This document shows, one piece after another, positions 1-6,559 of a DNA stretch of 16,486 nucleotides (position 1 is its first letter; each line of letters starts with the position of its first letter). Source of the DNA: an uncultured Atopobium sp. (GTDB taxonomy: Bacteria; Actinomycetota; Coriobacteriia; Coriobacteriales; Atopobiaceae); contig CAMPCT010000025.1 in NCBI GenBank assembly GCA_946647055.1, positions 1 to 16,486 of the forward strand. The letters run 5' to 3'. Both the position numbers and the translations under genes were made by a program. The notes under the pieces are model-generated. The model was not told where the DNA came from and made no database searches. It worked only from the letters and a program-made list of their open reading frames with translations.

Positions 1-16
1 AGGATAGTCGGGCATT

Positions 17-93
17 CGGGACGTGGCGCAGTTTGGTAGCGCGCACGGTTCGGGACCGTGAGGTCGCTGGTTCGAATCCAGTCGTCCCGACCA
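17..93 (+). tRNA. tRNA-Pro (anticodon CGG)
   Basis: A full cloverleaf can be drawn. The acceptor stem pairs CGGGACG (17-23) with CGTCCCG (83-89), followed by ACCA (90-93), so the CCA end is encoded. The D arm is GCGCAGTTTGGTAGCGC. The anticodon stem CACGG/CCGTG closes the loop TTCGGGA, giving anticodon CGG, which reads proline CCG codons. The T loop is TTCGAAT in a GCTGG/CCAGT stem. The length is 77 nt, with no intron and no mismatch in the acceptor stem. tRNA genes often mark integration points for accessory DNA, and a peptide-export island starts just downstream, but I see no repeated 3' tRNA end (attachment site) in the window. Confidence 0.97.
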
Positions 94-101
94 TGAAGAC
101 A

Positions 102-142
102 ACAGCTAGGTGGCTTGATGGCCCCTAGCTGTGTTTGTCTTT
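102..142 (+). terminator. Rho-independent terminator after tRNA-Pro
   Basis: ACAGCTAGG (102-110) pairs perfectly with CCTAGCTGT (124-132). The stem is extended inside by GGC (112-114)/GCC (121-123) past one bulged T, with a TTGATG loop. A T-rich tail, TTTGTCTTT (134-142), follows. It starts 8 nt after the CCA end, so the tRNA is probably a single-gene transcript. Confidence 0.8.
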
Positions 143-266
143 GCACCTATTCTGCGTCTAGACAGGGAACCCTTGCGCGGCCCGGCATCTTGGGTAGCAC
201 AAGGTACATGGGCTATGCGTGCGCCTATGTCGGCGTGACCAGCTAGCGCGTTGCCGCAAAGCACGT

Positions 267-299
267 GGCGCCGTAGGCCTCCTCAAGACCTACGGCGCC
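267..299. terminator. perfect 11-bp inverted repeat, possible U-less terminator
   Basis: GGCGCCGTAGG (267-277) is exactly complementary to CCTACGGCGCC (289-299), with an 11-nt loop. Neither strand has a T-run after the stem, so it is not a classical intrinsic terminator. It could act as a U-less terminator or as a 3' stabiliser for the minus-strand Nif11 transcript that ends about 80 nt away. Confidence 0.4.
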
Positions 300-325
300 G
301 TTGCGTGTCGCCCTATCGCGTGTCC

Positions 326-350
326 CGCCACCACTTTGGTGGCGTCTGTT
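326..350. terminator. hairpin behind the Nif11 gene
   Basis: CGCCACCA (326-333) pairs perfectly with TGGTGGCG (337-344) around a 3-nt loop, CTT. On the plus strand it is followed by TCTGTTGTTT, a weak T-rich tail. On the minus strand, the direction of the Nif11 gene, no T-run follows. The stop codon of that gene is about 30 nt away, so it probably helps end that transcript. Confidence 0.4.
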
Positions 351-375
351 GTTTAGAGCGAGTCTTGCAAAACCA

Positions 376-636
376 TTAGAAATTGAACACGTGTCCGCAG
401 TAGGGGCACATGACGGGCGTATCCGAGCCTCCGGTCCACGTGACCCTCTTGCCGCAGTTCGTGCAGGTCGTTTCCGAGAACTGGGCGTCATCCCAAACGT
501 CGCCGCCTGCAACCTTCTCCATCTGCTCGTCGGTGAGCTCGACGCCGTTCTCCATGGCGTACTTGACGAGCTCCTCGGTCGTCCTGAGGGTCTTGGCCTG
601 TTCGATCTGTTCGGGGGTCAGGTTGTCGAGGTTCAT
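376..636 (-). CDS. Nif11-type GG-leader precursor peptide with zinc-knuckle-like core
   Basis: This 86-aa peptide reads as a RiPP/bacteriocin-like precursor. Residues 1-45 form a Nif11-type leader (family TIGR03798): an acidic helical segment starting MNLDNLTPEQIEQ, then LTDEQMEKVAGG, ending in the double-glycine cleavage site G44-G45. Such leaders are cut by the C39 peptidase domain of NHLM exporters, and one is encoded at 4400. The predicted core (46-86, 41 aa) has CTNCG (58-62) and CPYCG (77-81), the CxxCG...CPxCG pattern of rubredoxin and zinc-ribbon knuckles, with aromatic residues between. The start chosen is the ATG at 636, which has AAGGA (646-650) upstream; a longer reading frame upstream lacks support. 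A putative ECF-type promoter lies at 710-738. Peptide class is well supported; zinc binding and export of a folded core are inference. An alternative is that it is a small zinc protein that is never exported. Confidence 0.85.
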   Translation of the reverse strand: MNLDNLTPEQIEQAKTLRTTEELVKYAMENGVELTDEQMEKVAGGDVWDDAQFSETTCTNCGKRVTWTGGSDTPVMCPYCGHVFNF

Positions 637-709
637 GTCATGCCATCCTTTCACGTTGGGTAGCCCTCTTTGCATTGGGTGCAAACGTCGCCGTTTCACT
701 CCTAACTAG

Positions 710-738
710 TTATACGCGAAAGGTTTCGGTGACGTCTC
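710..738 (-). promoter_or_regulatory. ECF-type promoter of the 376-636 Nif11 gene
   Basis: Read on the minus strand, GAGACG (738-733) is followed by a 16-nt spacer and CGTATAA (716-710). The same G(A/G)GACG-N16-CGTATAA pattern with identical spacing occurs at 830-858, 11131-11159 and 14710-14738. The expected transcription start is about 65 nt before the ATG at 636. Confidence 0.7.
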
Positions 739-829
739 AACCCTGCAAGATTTGGCCACGAACGGTCACTGTCTCATGGTTCCGCATCGCCAAGGCGGGA
801 GACCTCTTTTCAGCCATCTTTCTTTTTAT

Positions 830-858
830 GGGACGATGCCTTGCCCGCCTGCGTATAA
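830..858 (+). promoter_or_regulatory. ECF-type promoter of the 902 / histidine kinase operon
   Basis: GGGACG (830-835), a 16-nt spacer and CGTATAA (852-858) stand 43 nt before the GTG start at 902. This is one of four matching sites in the window. It is divergent from the site at 710-738; the 91 nt between the two -35 elements holds nothing else I recognise. If the ECF factor encoded downstream reads it, the kinase and regulator are under positive feedback. Confidence 0.72.
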
Positions 859-901
859 GGTGACAAAGGCGACACCTGGACGACGCGAGAGGAGGCGGAA
901 C

Positions 902-1138
902 GTGGACGACCGAGAGTTCGAGCTCATGCTGAGCAGGCTCCTGAGGCGCTGCATCTCTGTTGGCACCGAGGCGTTCCGCGACACGCTGCTCGCGCGCTGC
1001 CTCGCCGTGCTCAACGCGGGTGACGAGCCCTCCCTCGTCGACGACGAAGACCTCGAGCTGCTTGCCGCCGCGGGCGACATGACCGTGCCTGACCCCACCG
1101 TTATGGGCGATAATGGGGGCGAGGGTCGCCTGTCGTAG
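902..1138 (+). CDS. 78-aa acidic protein of unknown function, possibly a divergent peptide leader
   Basis: I do not recognise this protein. The start is GTG at 902, chosen because GAGAGGAGG lies seven bases upstream and because the ECF-type promoter at 830-858 would make any earlier start untranscribed. The protein is helical and acidic, with two cysteines (C17, C33), no membrane segment and no signal peptide. Residues 47-59 read DDEDLELLAAAGD, which lines up with the DEQ(L/M)E-x-VAGG cleavage region of the two Nif11 leaders in this window; that would leave a 20-residue tail rich in Gly and Asp. The resemblance is short and may be chance. Being first in the operon, 12 nt before the kinase, it may instead be a regulator or a sensor partner. 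Coding status is well supported by the ribosome binding site and spacing. Confidence 0.72.
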   Translation: MDDREFELMLSRLLRRCISVGTEAFRDTLLARCLAVLNAGDEPSLVDDEDLELLAAAGDMTVPDPTVMGDNGGEGRLS

Positions 1139-1150
1139 GGAAGGGTCAGC

Positions 1151-2455
1151 TTGTTCAGCGCTCGGGAACTCAACATCGCCATAGAGCTTTGGGGCGCGGT
1201 GCTCTGCGTCGTCGGCATTGCCAGCGTGCTCGTCCTCGAGCGAGCCGACAGGCGCTACCGCACGCTGCTCCTTGGCATGTTCGCGACCATGTTGGTCATG
1301 ACGGCCGGTGACGCGTTCGCCGGAATGGGGAGGGGCCTCGTCAGGGGCCTCGCCTGGGTCATGGTGCACGTCGGCAACCTCGCCACCTTCGTGGGAGGCT
1401 TCCTCCTGGTCGCCTTCGTCACCAGGTACCTGTGCGAACGCATCGAGGAGGTCGGTGGCCCGGCATACCGTGGCTGGCGCACCGCGGTCGCGTATGCCTC
1501 GGTGACCATGTGCGTCCTCGCGGCGCTCGGCCTCTTCTACCGGATCGATGACGCGAACATCTACCATCGCAGCGACTGGTACTGGGTCGCACAGGGGTTT
1601 CCCCTCGTGGTGGACCTGGCAAACTGCGCGCTCATCTGGCGCCACAGGCGCGAGCTTGGGTCGGCGGCGCTGGTCTGCCTGACGTTCTTCGTGGTATCCC
1701 CGGCCGTTGCGTCGCTTGCCCAGATCTGGGTCTATGGCCTGAACCTCGTCGTCGTGGCGAGCGTCATCGGCCTCGTGGTGGCGTTCCTCGAGATGCAGCA
1801 GCGCTCGACGCGCATGGTCGTGGAGCGTACCGAGGCGTTGGCGCAGTCCCGGGTCGAGCTGACGGAGAGCCGCATCGCGGTCATGGTCTCCCAGATCCAG
1901 CCGCACTTCCTGTTCAACACCCTCGACACCATCTACGGGCTGGTCGACGAGGACACCGAGAAGGCGAAGGAGGCCATCGCCTCGTTCTCCCGCTACCTGC
2001 GGACCAACCTCGACTCCCTCAAGCACAACACGCCGGTGCCCATCGAGCGCGAGATGGAGCACGTGCGCACCTACCTGGAGCTCGAGCGGATGTCCGACGA
2101 GGGCCGCTTGGAATACGAGCTGGACGTGCAGGCGACCGGCTTTGACGTGCCGGCGCTCTCCGTGCAGACGATTGCCGAGAACGCGGTGAAGCACGGCCTG
2201 GGCGGGCGCGAGCAAGGCGGCAAGGTCATCGTCCGGACGCGCGAGCAGGCCACCGAGTACACGGTCGCCATCCTGGACGACGGTGTGGGCTTTGACGTCG
2301 AGGTGGGCGAGGGCTCCGGAGGCGTGGGGCTCTCGAACACGCGCGCCAGGCTCGAGGCGATGTGCGGCGGCACGCTGGACGTCACGAGCGAGGAGGGCGT
2401 CGGCACGATCGTCGTCATGCACGTTCCCAAGGCAACGGGGAGGCTCGGGACATGA
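1151..2455 (+). CDS. LytS/YehU-type sensor histidine kinase
   Basis: This 434-aa membrane kinase autophosphorylates on His and passes phosphate to the regulator encoded next. About seven hydrophobic segments fill residues 9-215, with no recognised extracellular ligand domain, followed by a short helical linker. The catalytic half belongs to the His_kinase (LytS) family: the H-box IQPHFLFNTLD has the phospho-acceptor His at about residue 252, the N-box NAVKHG starts at Asn344, and DDGVGFD and GVGLSNTRARL are the G1 and G2 nucleotide-binding motifs. The start is TTG at 1151, preceded by AGGGAAGGG. Its stop overlaps the regulator start by 4 nt (ATGA), so the pair is translationally coupled. This architecture suits a quorum or peptide sensor of the AgrC/LytS sort, but the ligand is not visible. 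The operon carries an ECF-type promoter at 830-858. Confidence 0.95.
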   Translation: MFSARELNIAIELWGAVLCVVGIASVLVLERADRRYRTLLLGMFATMLVMTAGDAFAGMGRGLVRGLAWVMVHVGNLATFVGGFLLVAFVTRYLCERIEEVGGPAYRGWRTAVAYASVTMCVLAALGLFYRIDDANIYHRSDWYWVAQGFPLVVDLANCALIWRHRRELGSAALVCLTFFVVSPAVASLAQIWVYGLNLVVVASVIGLVVAFLEMQQRSTRMVVERTEALAQSRVELTESRIAVMVSQIQPHFLFNTLDTIYGLVDEDTEKAKEAIASFSRYLRTNLDSLKHNTPVPIEREMEHVRTYLELERMSDEGRLEYELDVQATGFDVPALSVQTIAENAVKHGLGGREQGGKVIVRTREQATEYTVAILDDGVGFDVEVGEGSGGVGLSNTRARLEAMCGGTLDVTSEEGVGTIVVMHVPKATGRLGT

Positions 2456-3237
2456 GGATTCTCGCCGTGGACGACAAGGCCATGCCCCGCAGGGTGCTCG
2501 TGCGGGCGATAGGGGAGGCGGCGCCCGATGCCGAGGTGACCGCCTGTGCCTCTGCCTCGGAGGTGCTTGCCCTTCCGGACGTCACCGGCTACGACGTGGC
2601 GTTCCTCGACATCGACATGCCGGGCATGGGCGGCATCGAGCTCGCGCGGAGGCTCAAGCAGCTGAGCCCCCGCATGAACATCGTGTTCGCGACGGGCTAC
2701 GGCGAGTACATGGCAGATGCCTTCGCCCTGCACAGCTCCGGCTACCTGATGAAGCCCATCACGGCCGCCGCTGTCTCTGCCGAGCTGGACAACCTGCGCT
2801 TCCCTCCCGAGCCCCCCAAGTCGGACAAGCTCGTCATCCGCTGCTTTGGGAACTTCGAGGTCTTCGTCGACGGGAAGCCCCTGGAGTTTGGCCGTGCGAA
2901 GGCAAAGGAGCTGCTGGCATACCTGGTCGACCGAAATGGGGCCATCGTCAGCCTGCGCGAGGTCGAGGCGGCCTTGTGGGAGGACCGCCCCAACAACGAC
3001 GTCAGCGGGTCGTACCTGCGCACGCTCGTGACCAGCCTCAGGCGGACGCTCGAGGGCTGCGGCCATCAGGAGGTGCTGCTCAGACGCTATGGACAGCTGG
3101 GCATCGATGCCGACCTCGTCGAGTGCGACTACTTCGACTACCTAGCGGGCGACCCGTCGGCCATCATCGCCTGGCGCGGCGAGTACATGGAGCAGTACTC
3201 CTGGGCCGAGCCAACCAAGGGCAGGCTGCTCCGCTAG
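2452..3237 (+). CDS. response regulator with CheY receiver and SARP-like winged helix
   Basis: This 261-aa regulator is partner to the kinase just upstream. Residues 1-120 are a receiver domain: acidic pair D7-D8, phospho-acceptor D53 in FLDIDMPGMGG, T80 and K100 (YLMKP) complete the active site. From about 126 a winged-helix domain of the SARP/Trans_reg_C kind follows: CFGNFEVFVDGKPLEFGRAK, then helices through LREVEAALWED and SYLRTLVTSLRRTL. The C-terminus (FDYLAG...WRGEYMEQYSWAE) resembles the beginning of a BTAD domain but stops there, so the protein is shorter than full receiver-SARP-BTAD (COG3947-type) regulators. SARP proteins bind 7-bp direct repeats spaced 11 bp apart. Exactly such a repeat lies at 3299-3316, upstream of the sigma factor gene, and is my candidate target. 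Family call is firm; target is inference. Confidence 0.93.
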   Translation: MRILAVDDKAMPRRVLVRAIGEAAPDAEVTACASASEVLALPDVTGYDVAFLDIDMPGMGGIELARRLKQLSPRMNIVFATGYGEYMADAFALHSSGYLMKPITAAAVSAELDNLRFPPEPPKSDKLVIRCFGNFEVFVDGKPLEFGRAKAKELLAYLVDRNGAIVSLREVEAALWEDRPNNDVSGSYLRTLVTSLRRTLEGCGHQEVLLRRYGQLGIDADLVECDYFDYLAGDPSAIIAWRGEYMEQYSWAEPTKGRLLR

Positions 3238-3298
3238 CCCGGATGTGTCGGTCAGCCCCAATTTGGCCCCGTTTACCGCGGAGAAGACCATCCATGAG

Positions 3299-3328
3299 GC
3301 GGTCTCGTTGCGGTCTGTGCCGTAGCAT
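3299..3328 (+). promoter_or_regulatory. candidate SARP operator and promoter of the ECF sigma gene
   Basis: GCGGTCT occurs at 3299-3305 and again at 3310-3316, two exact heptamers with a 4-nt spacer (11-bp period). Six nt later is a -10-like hexamer, TAGCAT (3323-3328), with no good -35. SARP-activated promoters have this build: heptamer repeats replacing the -35 and sitting just before the -10. The nearest candidate activator is the SARP-like regulator ending at 3237. Confidence 0.5.
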
Positions 3329-3388
3329 CCTGGCAACGGACGCCGTGAAGGGATGCGTGACATCACGGACGGGCACAGGGTCATAAGG

Positions 3389-3895
3389 ATGGGAGACTCC
3401 CAGGCGCGTGACGCGCAGGAGTTCTCGCGGCTCTACCGCGAGAGCTATCCCATGGTGTATGGCTATGTGCGCCGCCGTATGGAATGTGACGCGGCAGCCG
3501 AGGACATCGTGTCCGAGGCATACCTGCTGGCGGCACGCTCCTTCAACCGCTATGACCCCATGCGCGCAAAGTTCTCCACCTGGGTCACGCGCATCGCAAT
3601 CAACTGCATGGCAAGCCACTATCGCAGGGAGCGCGTGCACCAGCCCCTCGAGGACATCCCCGAGCGCCTGATCTCCGTGGAGGACGAGCCGAGCCTCATC
3701 GACGAGCAGGAGCTGGTCGAGCGCCTGCTTGGCGTGCTCAACGACAACGAGCGCACGGTGGTCCTGATGAAGTACCGCGATGGCAAGCGCAACGTCAGCA
3801 TCGCCGATGAGCTGGGAATGAACCCCTCGACGGTCTCCACCGTGCTCTCCCGTGCGCTCGCAAAGATGCGTGATGCCTACGAGAGGAGCATGTGA
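3389..3895 (+). CDS. ECF-type RNA polymerase sigma factor
   Basis: This sigma-70-family protein of the extracytoplasmic-function group directs RNA polymerase to special promoters. It has only region 2 (about residues 8-75; FSRLYRESYPMVYGYVRRRM, EDIVSEAYLLA and FSTWVTRIAIN) and region 4 (about 105-160; LNDNERTVVLMKYRDG and IADELGMNPSTVSTVLSRAL), with no region 1.1 or 3. I chose ATG 3389 (168 aa) because AGGG lies 8 nt upstream. The in-frame ATG at 3353 (180 aa) has AAGGG directly touching it, too close to work well, but cannot be excluded. The stop overlaps the next gene by one base. ECF factors usually sit next to a membrane anti-sigma; here that place is held by a membrane fusion protein. 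Its likely targets are the four G(A/G)GACG-N16-CGTATAA sites in this window. Confidence 0.93.
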   Translation: MGDSQARDAQEFSRLYRESYPMVYGYVRRRMECDAAAEDIVSEAYLLAARSFNRYDPMRAKFSTWVTRIAINCMASHYRRERVHQPLEDIPERLISVEDEPSLIDEQELVERLLGVLNDNERTVVLMKYRDGKRNVSIADELGMNPSTVSTVLSRALAKMRDAYERSM

Positions 3896-4395
3896 TGGCA
3901 CCGGCCACGCCCTCGATCTTCAACCAGCGCGCCGCAGAGAAGCTCCGCAGCCCCGACGACCTCGACCGCTACGTGCGCGTGACCAACCCCAGCGTGTGGG
4001 CCATCCTCGGCGCGTGCCTCGCGCTCCTGGCGGGGCTTTTGGCCTGGGGCGTGTTTGGGTCGGTCACCACGAGCGTCGTCGCCACGGGCACCTGCGTGGA
4101 CGGTCAGGCCATGTGCTTCCTCTCCGCGGAGGACGTCGCCCATGTGAACGTGGGGGACGTGGCCAGCGTGGGTGGCGTGCAGATGCGGGTCGGGGAGGTC
4201 GCCGCCGTGCCAGCCTCGCGCAGCGAGGCGGGGGAGGTCCTGGGAAGCGACTACCTGGTGTCGACCCTCGTCGCCGGTGACTGGGCGTACCAGGTGACCT
4301 TCGAGGGCGACTCCGCGACCTTGGCCGAGGGCGTGCCATTGAGCGTCAACATCACGACCGAGCGGGTCGCGCCCATCGACCTGGTGCTGGGGTAG
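3895..4395 (+). CDS. short NHLM-type secretion (HlyD-like) membrane fusion protein
   Basis: This is the 166-aa adaptor of the peptide exporter. Residues 8-57 match the start of the NHLM bacteriocin secretion protein family (TIGR03794): IFNQRAAEKLRSPDDLDRYV, then one membrane helix (about 33-54) ending WGVFGSV. The rest is a small beta-rich domain (FLSAEDVAHVNVGDVASV; SVNITTERVAPIDLVLG) like the conserved C-terminal domain of that family. The long coiled-coil hairpin and lipoyl halves of usual members are absent, so the protein is less than half the normal length. The start is ATG 3895 (GTG 3892 also in frame), since GAGAGGAG at 3881-3888 is correctly spaced. It overlaps the sigma gene by 1 nt and lies 4 nt before the C39 exporter. 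Its place directly after an ECF gene is that of an anti-sigma factor, so a dual role cannot be excluded. Confidence 0.82.
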   Translation: MAPATPSIFNQRAAEKLRSPDDLDRYVRVTNPSVWAILGACLALLAGLLAWGVFGSVTTSVVATGTCVDGQAMCFLSAEDVAHVNVGDVASVGGVQMRVGEVAAVPASRSEAGEVLGSDYLVSTLVAGDWAYQVTFEGDSATLAEGVPLSVNITTERVAPIDLVLG

Positions 4396-4399
4396 GCCC

Positions 4400-6559
4400 A
4401 TGGCAGGAAAGATTGCAAAGGTCCCCCAGGTCATGCAGATGGAGGCGCTCGAGTGCGGCGCCGCCTGCCTCACCATGATCCTCGCCCATTACGGGCGCTG
4501 GGTGCCGTTGGAGCAGGTCCGCGCGGACTGCGGCGTCTCGCGTGACGGCTCCAAGGCGTCCAACGTGCTCAAGGCCGCCCGCAGCTACGGCTTGGCCGCA
4601 AAGGGCATGACCTTCTCCTCCGAGGCGCTGCGCAAGAAGGCCACGTTCCCCTGCATCGTCTTCTGGAACTTCAACCACTTCGTCGTGGTGCGTGGCTTCA
4701 AGGGCAAGTACGCCTACCTCAACGACCCGGCGCGCGGTCAGGTGAGGATCCCCCTCGACGAGTTCGACCAGTCCTTCACGGGCATCGCGCTCCTGTTCGA
4801 GCCGACCGACGCCTTCGAGAAGGGCGGTTCCAAACCCGACACGCTTCGCTTCGTGGCAAAGCGCCTGGAGGGCCTGGGCGGCCCCATCGCGTTCGTCATG
4901 CTCGCGTCGGCCATCACCTCGGTCGTTGCCATCCTCAACACCTCCCTTGGCAGGGTGTTCCTCGACCACATCCTGGGCGGGGGCAACAAGGGGTGGCTCG
5001 CGCCGCTCATGGTGCTGATGCTGGTCCTCGCGCTGGTGACCGGGGTCGTCTCGGTCCTCTCGGCCGTCTACCTCGCGCGCATTCAGGGCAAGATCGCCGT
5101 GGTCAGCTCGTCGCGCTTCATGCGCCACCTGCTGCACCTGCCCGTGGGGTTCTATGCCCAGCGCATGGTGGGCGACCTGCAGCAGCGCCAGTCCACCAAC
5201 GAGACGATCGCCTTCGCGCTGGTGGGGCAGCTCGCGCCCGTGCTCGTCAACATGGTGATGCTCGTGCTGTACCTCGCCATCATGCTGCGCTACAGCGTCC
5301 TGCTCACGGTGGTGGGCGTCGTCACCGCCTGCGCCAACGCCCTGATCGCCCGCTACATCTCCAAGAAGCGGGTCAACATCGCGCGTGCCGGCGCCGCAAA
5401 CTCCGGCAAGCTCTACGCGACCACGGTTGGCGGCATCGAGATGGTCGAGACCATCAAGGCGGCCGGGGCCGAGACGGGCTACTTCGGCAGGTGGGCCGGA
5501 TACCAGGCCGCGGTCAACGAGTCGCAGGCACGCTCGACGCGCCTGAACACCTATCTTGGCGCCGTCCCGCAGATCGTCGCCGAGATCGCGAACATCGCCG
5601 TGCTCGTGCTGGGCATCTGGCTCATCGTGGACGGCAACTTCACGCCCGGCGCCCTGCTGGCCTTCACCGGCTTCCTTGGCTCCTTCATGGCCCCCGTCAA
5701 CCAGATGATCGGCCTGGGCCAGACCGTCCAGGAGATGGAGACCCAGATGGAGCGCGTCGAGGACGTCCTTCGCTACCCGACGGACACGCCGGAGGACCCG
5801 GAGCCCCAGGCGGACGTCTCGGTGCTGGGCAGGGAGAAGCTGCGCGGCGAGGTCGACCTGGAGGGTGTCACCTTTGGCTACTCGCCCCTCGAGCCGCCGC
5901 TCGTCGAGGGCTTCGACCTCCACATCGAGCCGGGGCAATGGGTCGCGCTCGTGGGTGGCTCGGGCAGCGGGAAGTCCACCATCGCCAAGCTCATCAGCGG
6001 CCTCTACCAGCCATGGGCGGGCGAGGTCCGCTTCGACGGCGTGCCCCTGGGGGACGTGCCCAACCCCGTCCTGCGTGGCTCGCTTGCCGTCGTCGACCAG
6101 GACATCGTGACCTTCGACGACACGATCTCCGACAACGTGCGCCTGTGGGACCGCTCCATCGAGGACTACGAGGTCATTCTCGCCTGCCGCGACGCCGGCA
6201 TCCACGACGAGGTCGCCGCGCGCGAGGGAGGCTACTTCAGCCGCATCATGCCGGGAGGACGCAACTTCTCGGGCGGGCAGCTGCAGCGCCTTGAGATCGC
6301 CCGCGTGCTTGCCCAGGACCCGACGGTCATCATCCTCGACGAGGCCACGAGCGCCCTCGACGCCCAGACCGAGGCCGAGGTCATCAGCCACATCCGCGAC
6401 CGCGGCATCACCTGCATCGTCGTGGCGCACCGCCTCTCGACGATCCGCGACTGCGACGAGATCATCGTTCTCGACGACGGGAAGGTGGTCGAACGCGGCA
6501 ACCACAAGGAGCTGCTGGCCAAGAACGGCGCCTATGCGGAGTTGGTGCGCAATGACTAG
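4400..6559 (+). CDS. NHLM bacteriocin ABC exporter with C39 peptidase domain
   Basis: This 719-aa peptidase-containing ABC transporter cleaves double-glycine leaders and exports the peptide across the membrane (family TIGR03796, PCAT class). Residues 1-140 are the C39 peptidase: Cys19 in LECGAACL, His93 in WNFNHFVVV and Asp109 in YLNDPARG form the catalytic triad, all present. A six-helix exporter domain follows (about 160-450). The ATPase domain has Walker A GGSGSGKST (519-527), signature FSGGQLQRLEIAR, Walker B IILDEATSALD (Glu648) and H-loop AHRLSTI. The start is ATG 4400, 4 nt after the fusion protein. Its natural substrates here are the Nif11 peptides at 376-636 and 10804-11091, both ending their leaders in VAGG. 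The full length, intact motifs and strong coupling with neighbours indicate a working transporter. Confidence 0.96.
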   Translation: MAGKIAKVPQVMQMEALECGAACLTMILAHYGRWVPLEQVRADCGVSRDGSKASNVLKAARSYGLAAKGMTFSSEALRKKATFPCIVFWNFNHFVVVRGFKGKYAYLNDPARGQVRIPLDEFDQSFTGIALLFEPTDAFEKGGSKPDTLRFVAKRLEGLGGPIAFVMLASAITSVVAILNTSLGRVFLDHILGGGNKGWLAPLMVLMLVLALVTGVVSVLSAVYLARIQGKIAVVSSSRFMRHLLHLPVGFYAQRMVGDLQQRQSTNETIAFALVGQLAPVLVNMVMLVLYLAIMLRYSVLLTVVGVVTACANALIARYISKKRVNIARAGAANSGKLYATTVGGIEMVETIKAAGAETGYFGRWAGYQAAVNESQARSTRLNTYLGAVPQIVAEIANIAVLVLGIWLIVDGNFTPGALLAFTGFLGSFMAPVNQMIGLGQTVQEMETQMERVEDVLRYPTDTPEDPEPQADVSVLGREKLRGEVDLEGVTFGYSPLEPPLVEGFDLHIEPGQWVALVGGSGSGKSTIAKLISGLYQPWAGEVRFDGVPLGDVPNPVLRGSLAVVDQDIVTFDDTISDNVRLWDRSIEDYEVILACRDAGIHDEVAAREGGYFSRIMPGGRNFSGGQLQRLEIARVLAQDPTVIILDEATSALDAQTEAEVISHIRDRGITCIVVAHRLSTIRDCDEIIVLDDGKVVERGNHKELLAKNGAYAELVRND

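Larger units (their letters stand above)
143..375. other. non-coding stretch between tRNA terminator and Nif11 gene
   Basis: No ORF with a usable ribosome binding site is present on either strand. The only visible structure is two perfect hairpins (267-299 and 326-344), listed separately. They lie on the 3' side of the minus-strand Nif11 gene ending at 376, so the simplest reading is transcript-end structures. No RNA family was recognised. Confidence 0.5.

Noticed and set aside
17..93. tRNA-Pro as integration site of a mobile element
   Set aside because: No integrase, transposase, phage gene or second copy of the tRNA 3' end is present in the window.
718..729. GAAAGGTTTCGG, repeated at 14785-14796
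   Set aside because: A repeated 12-mer is expected several times by chance in a window of this size, and the two copies are in different contexts (promoter spacer, gene leader).
675..863. Plus-strand 62-aa open frame in the divergent promoter region
   Set aside because: It spans both ECF-type promoters, has no ribosome binding site and no recognisable sequence.
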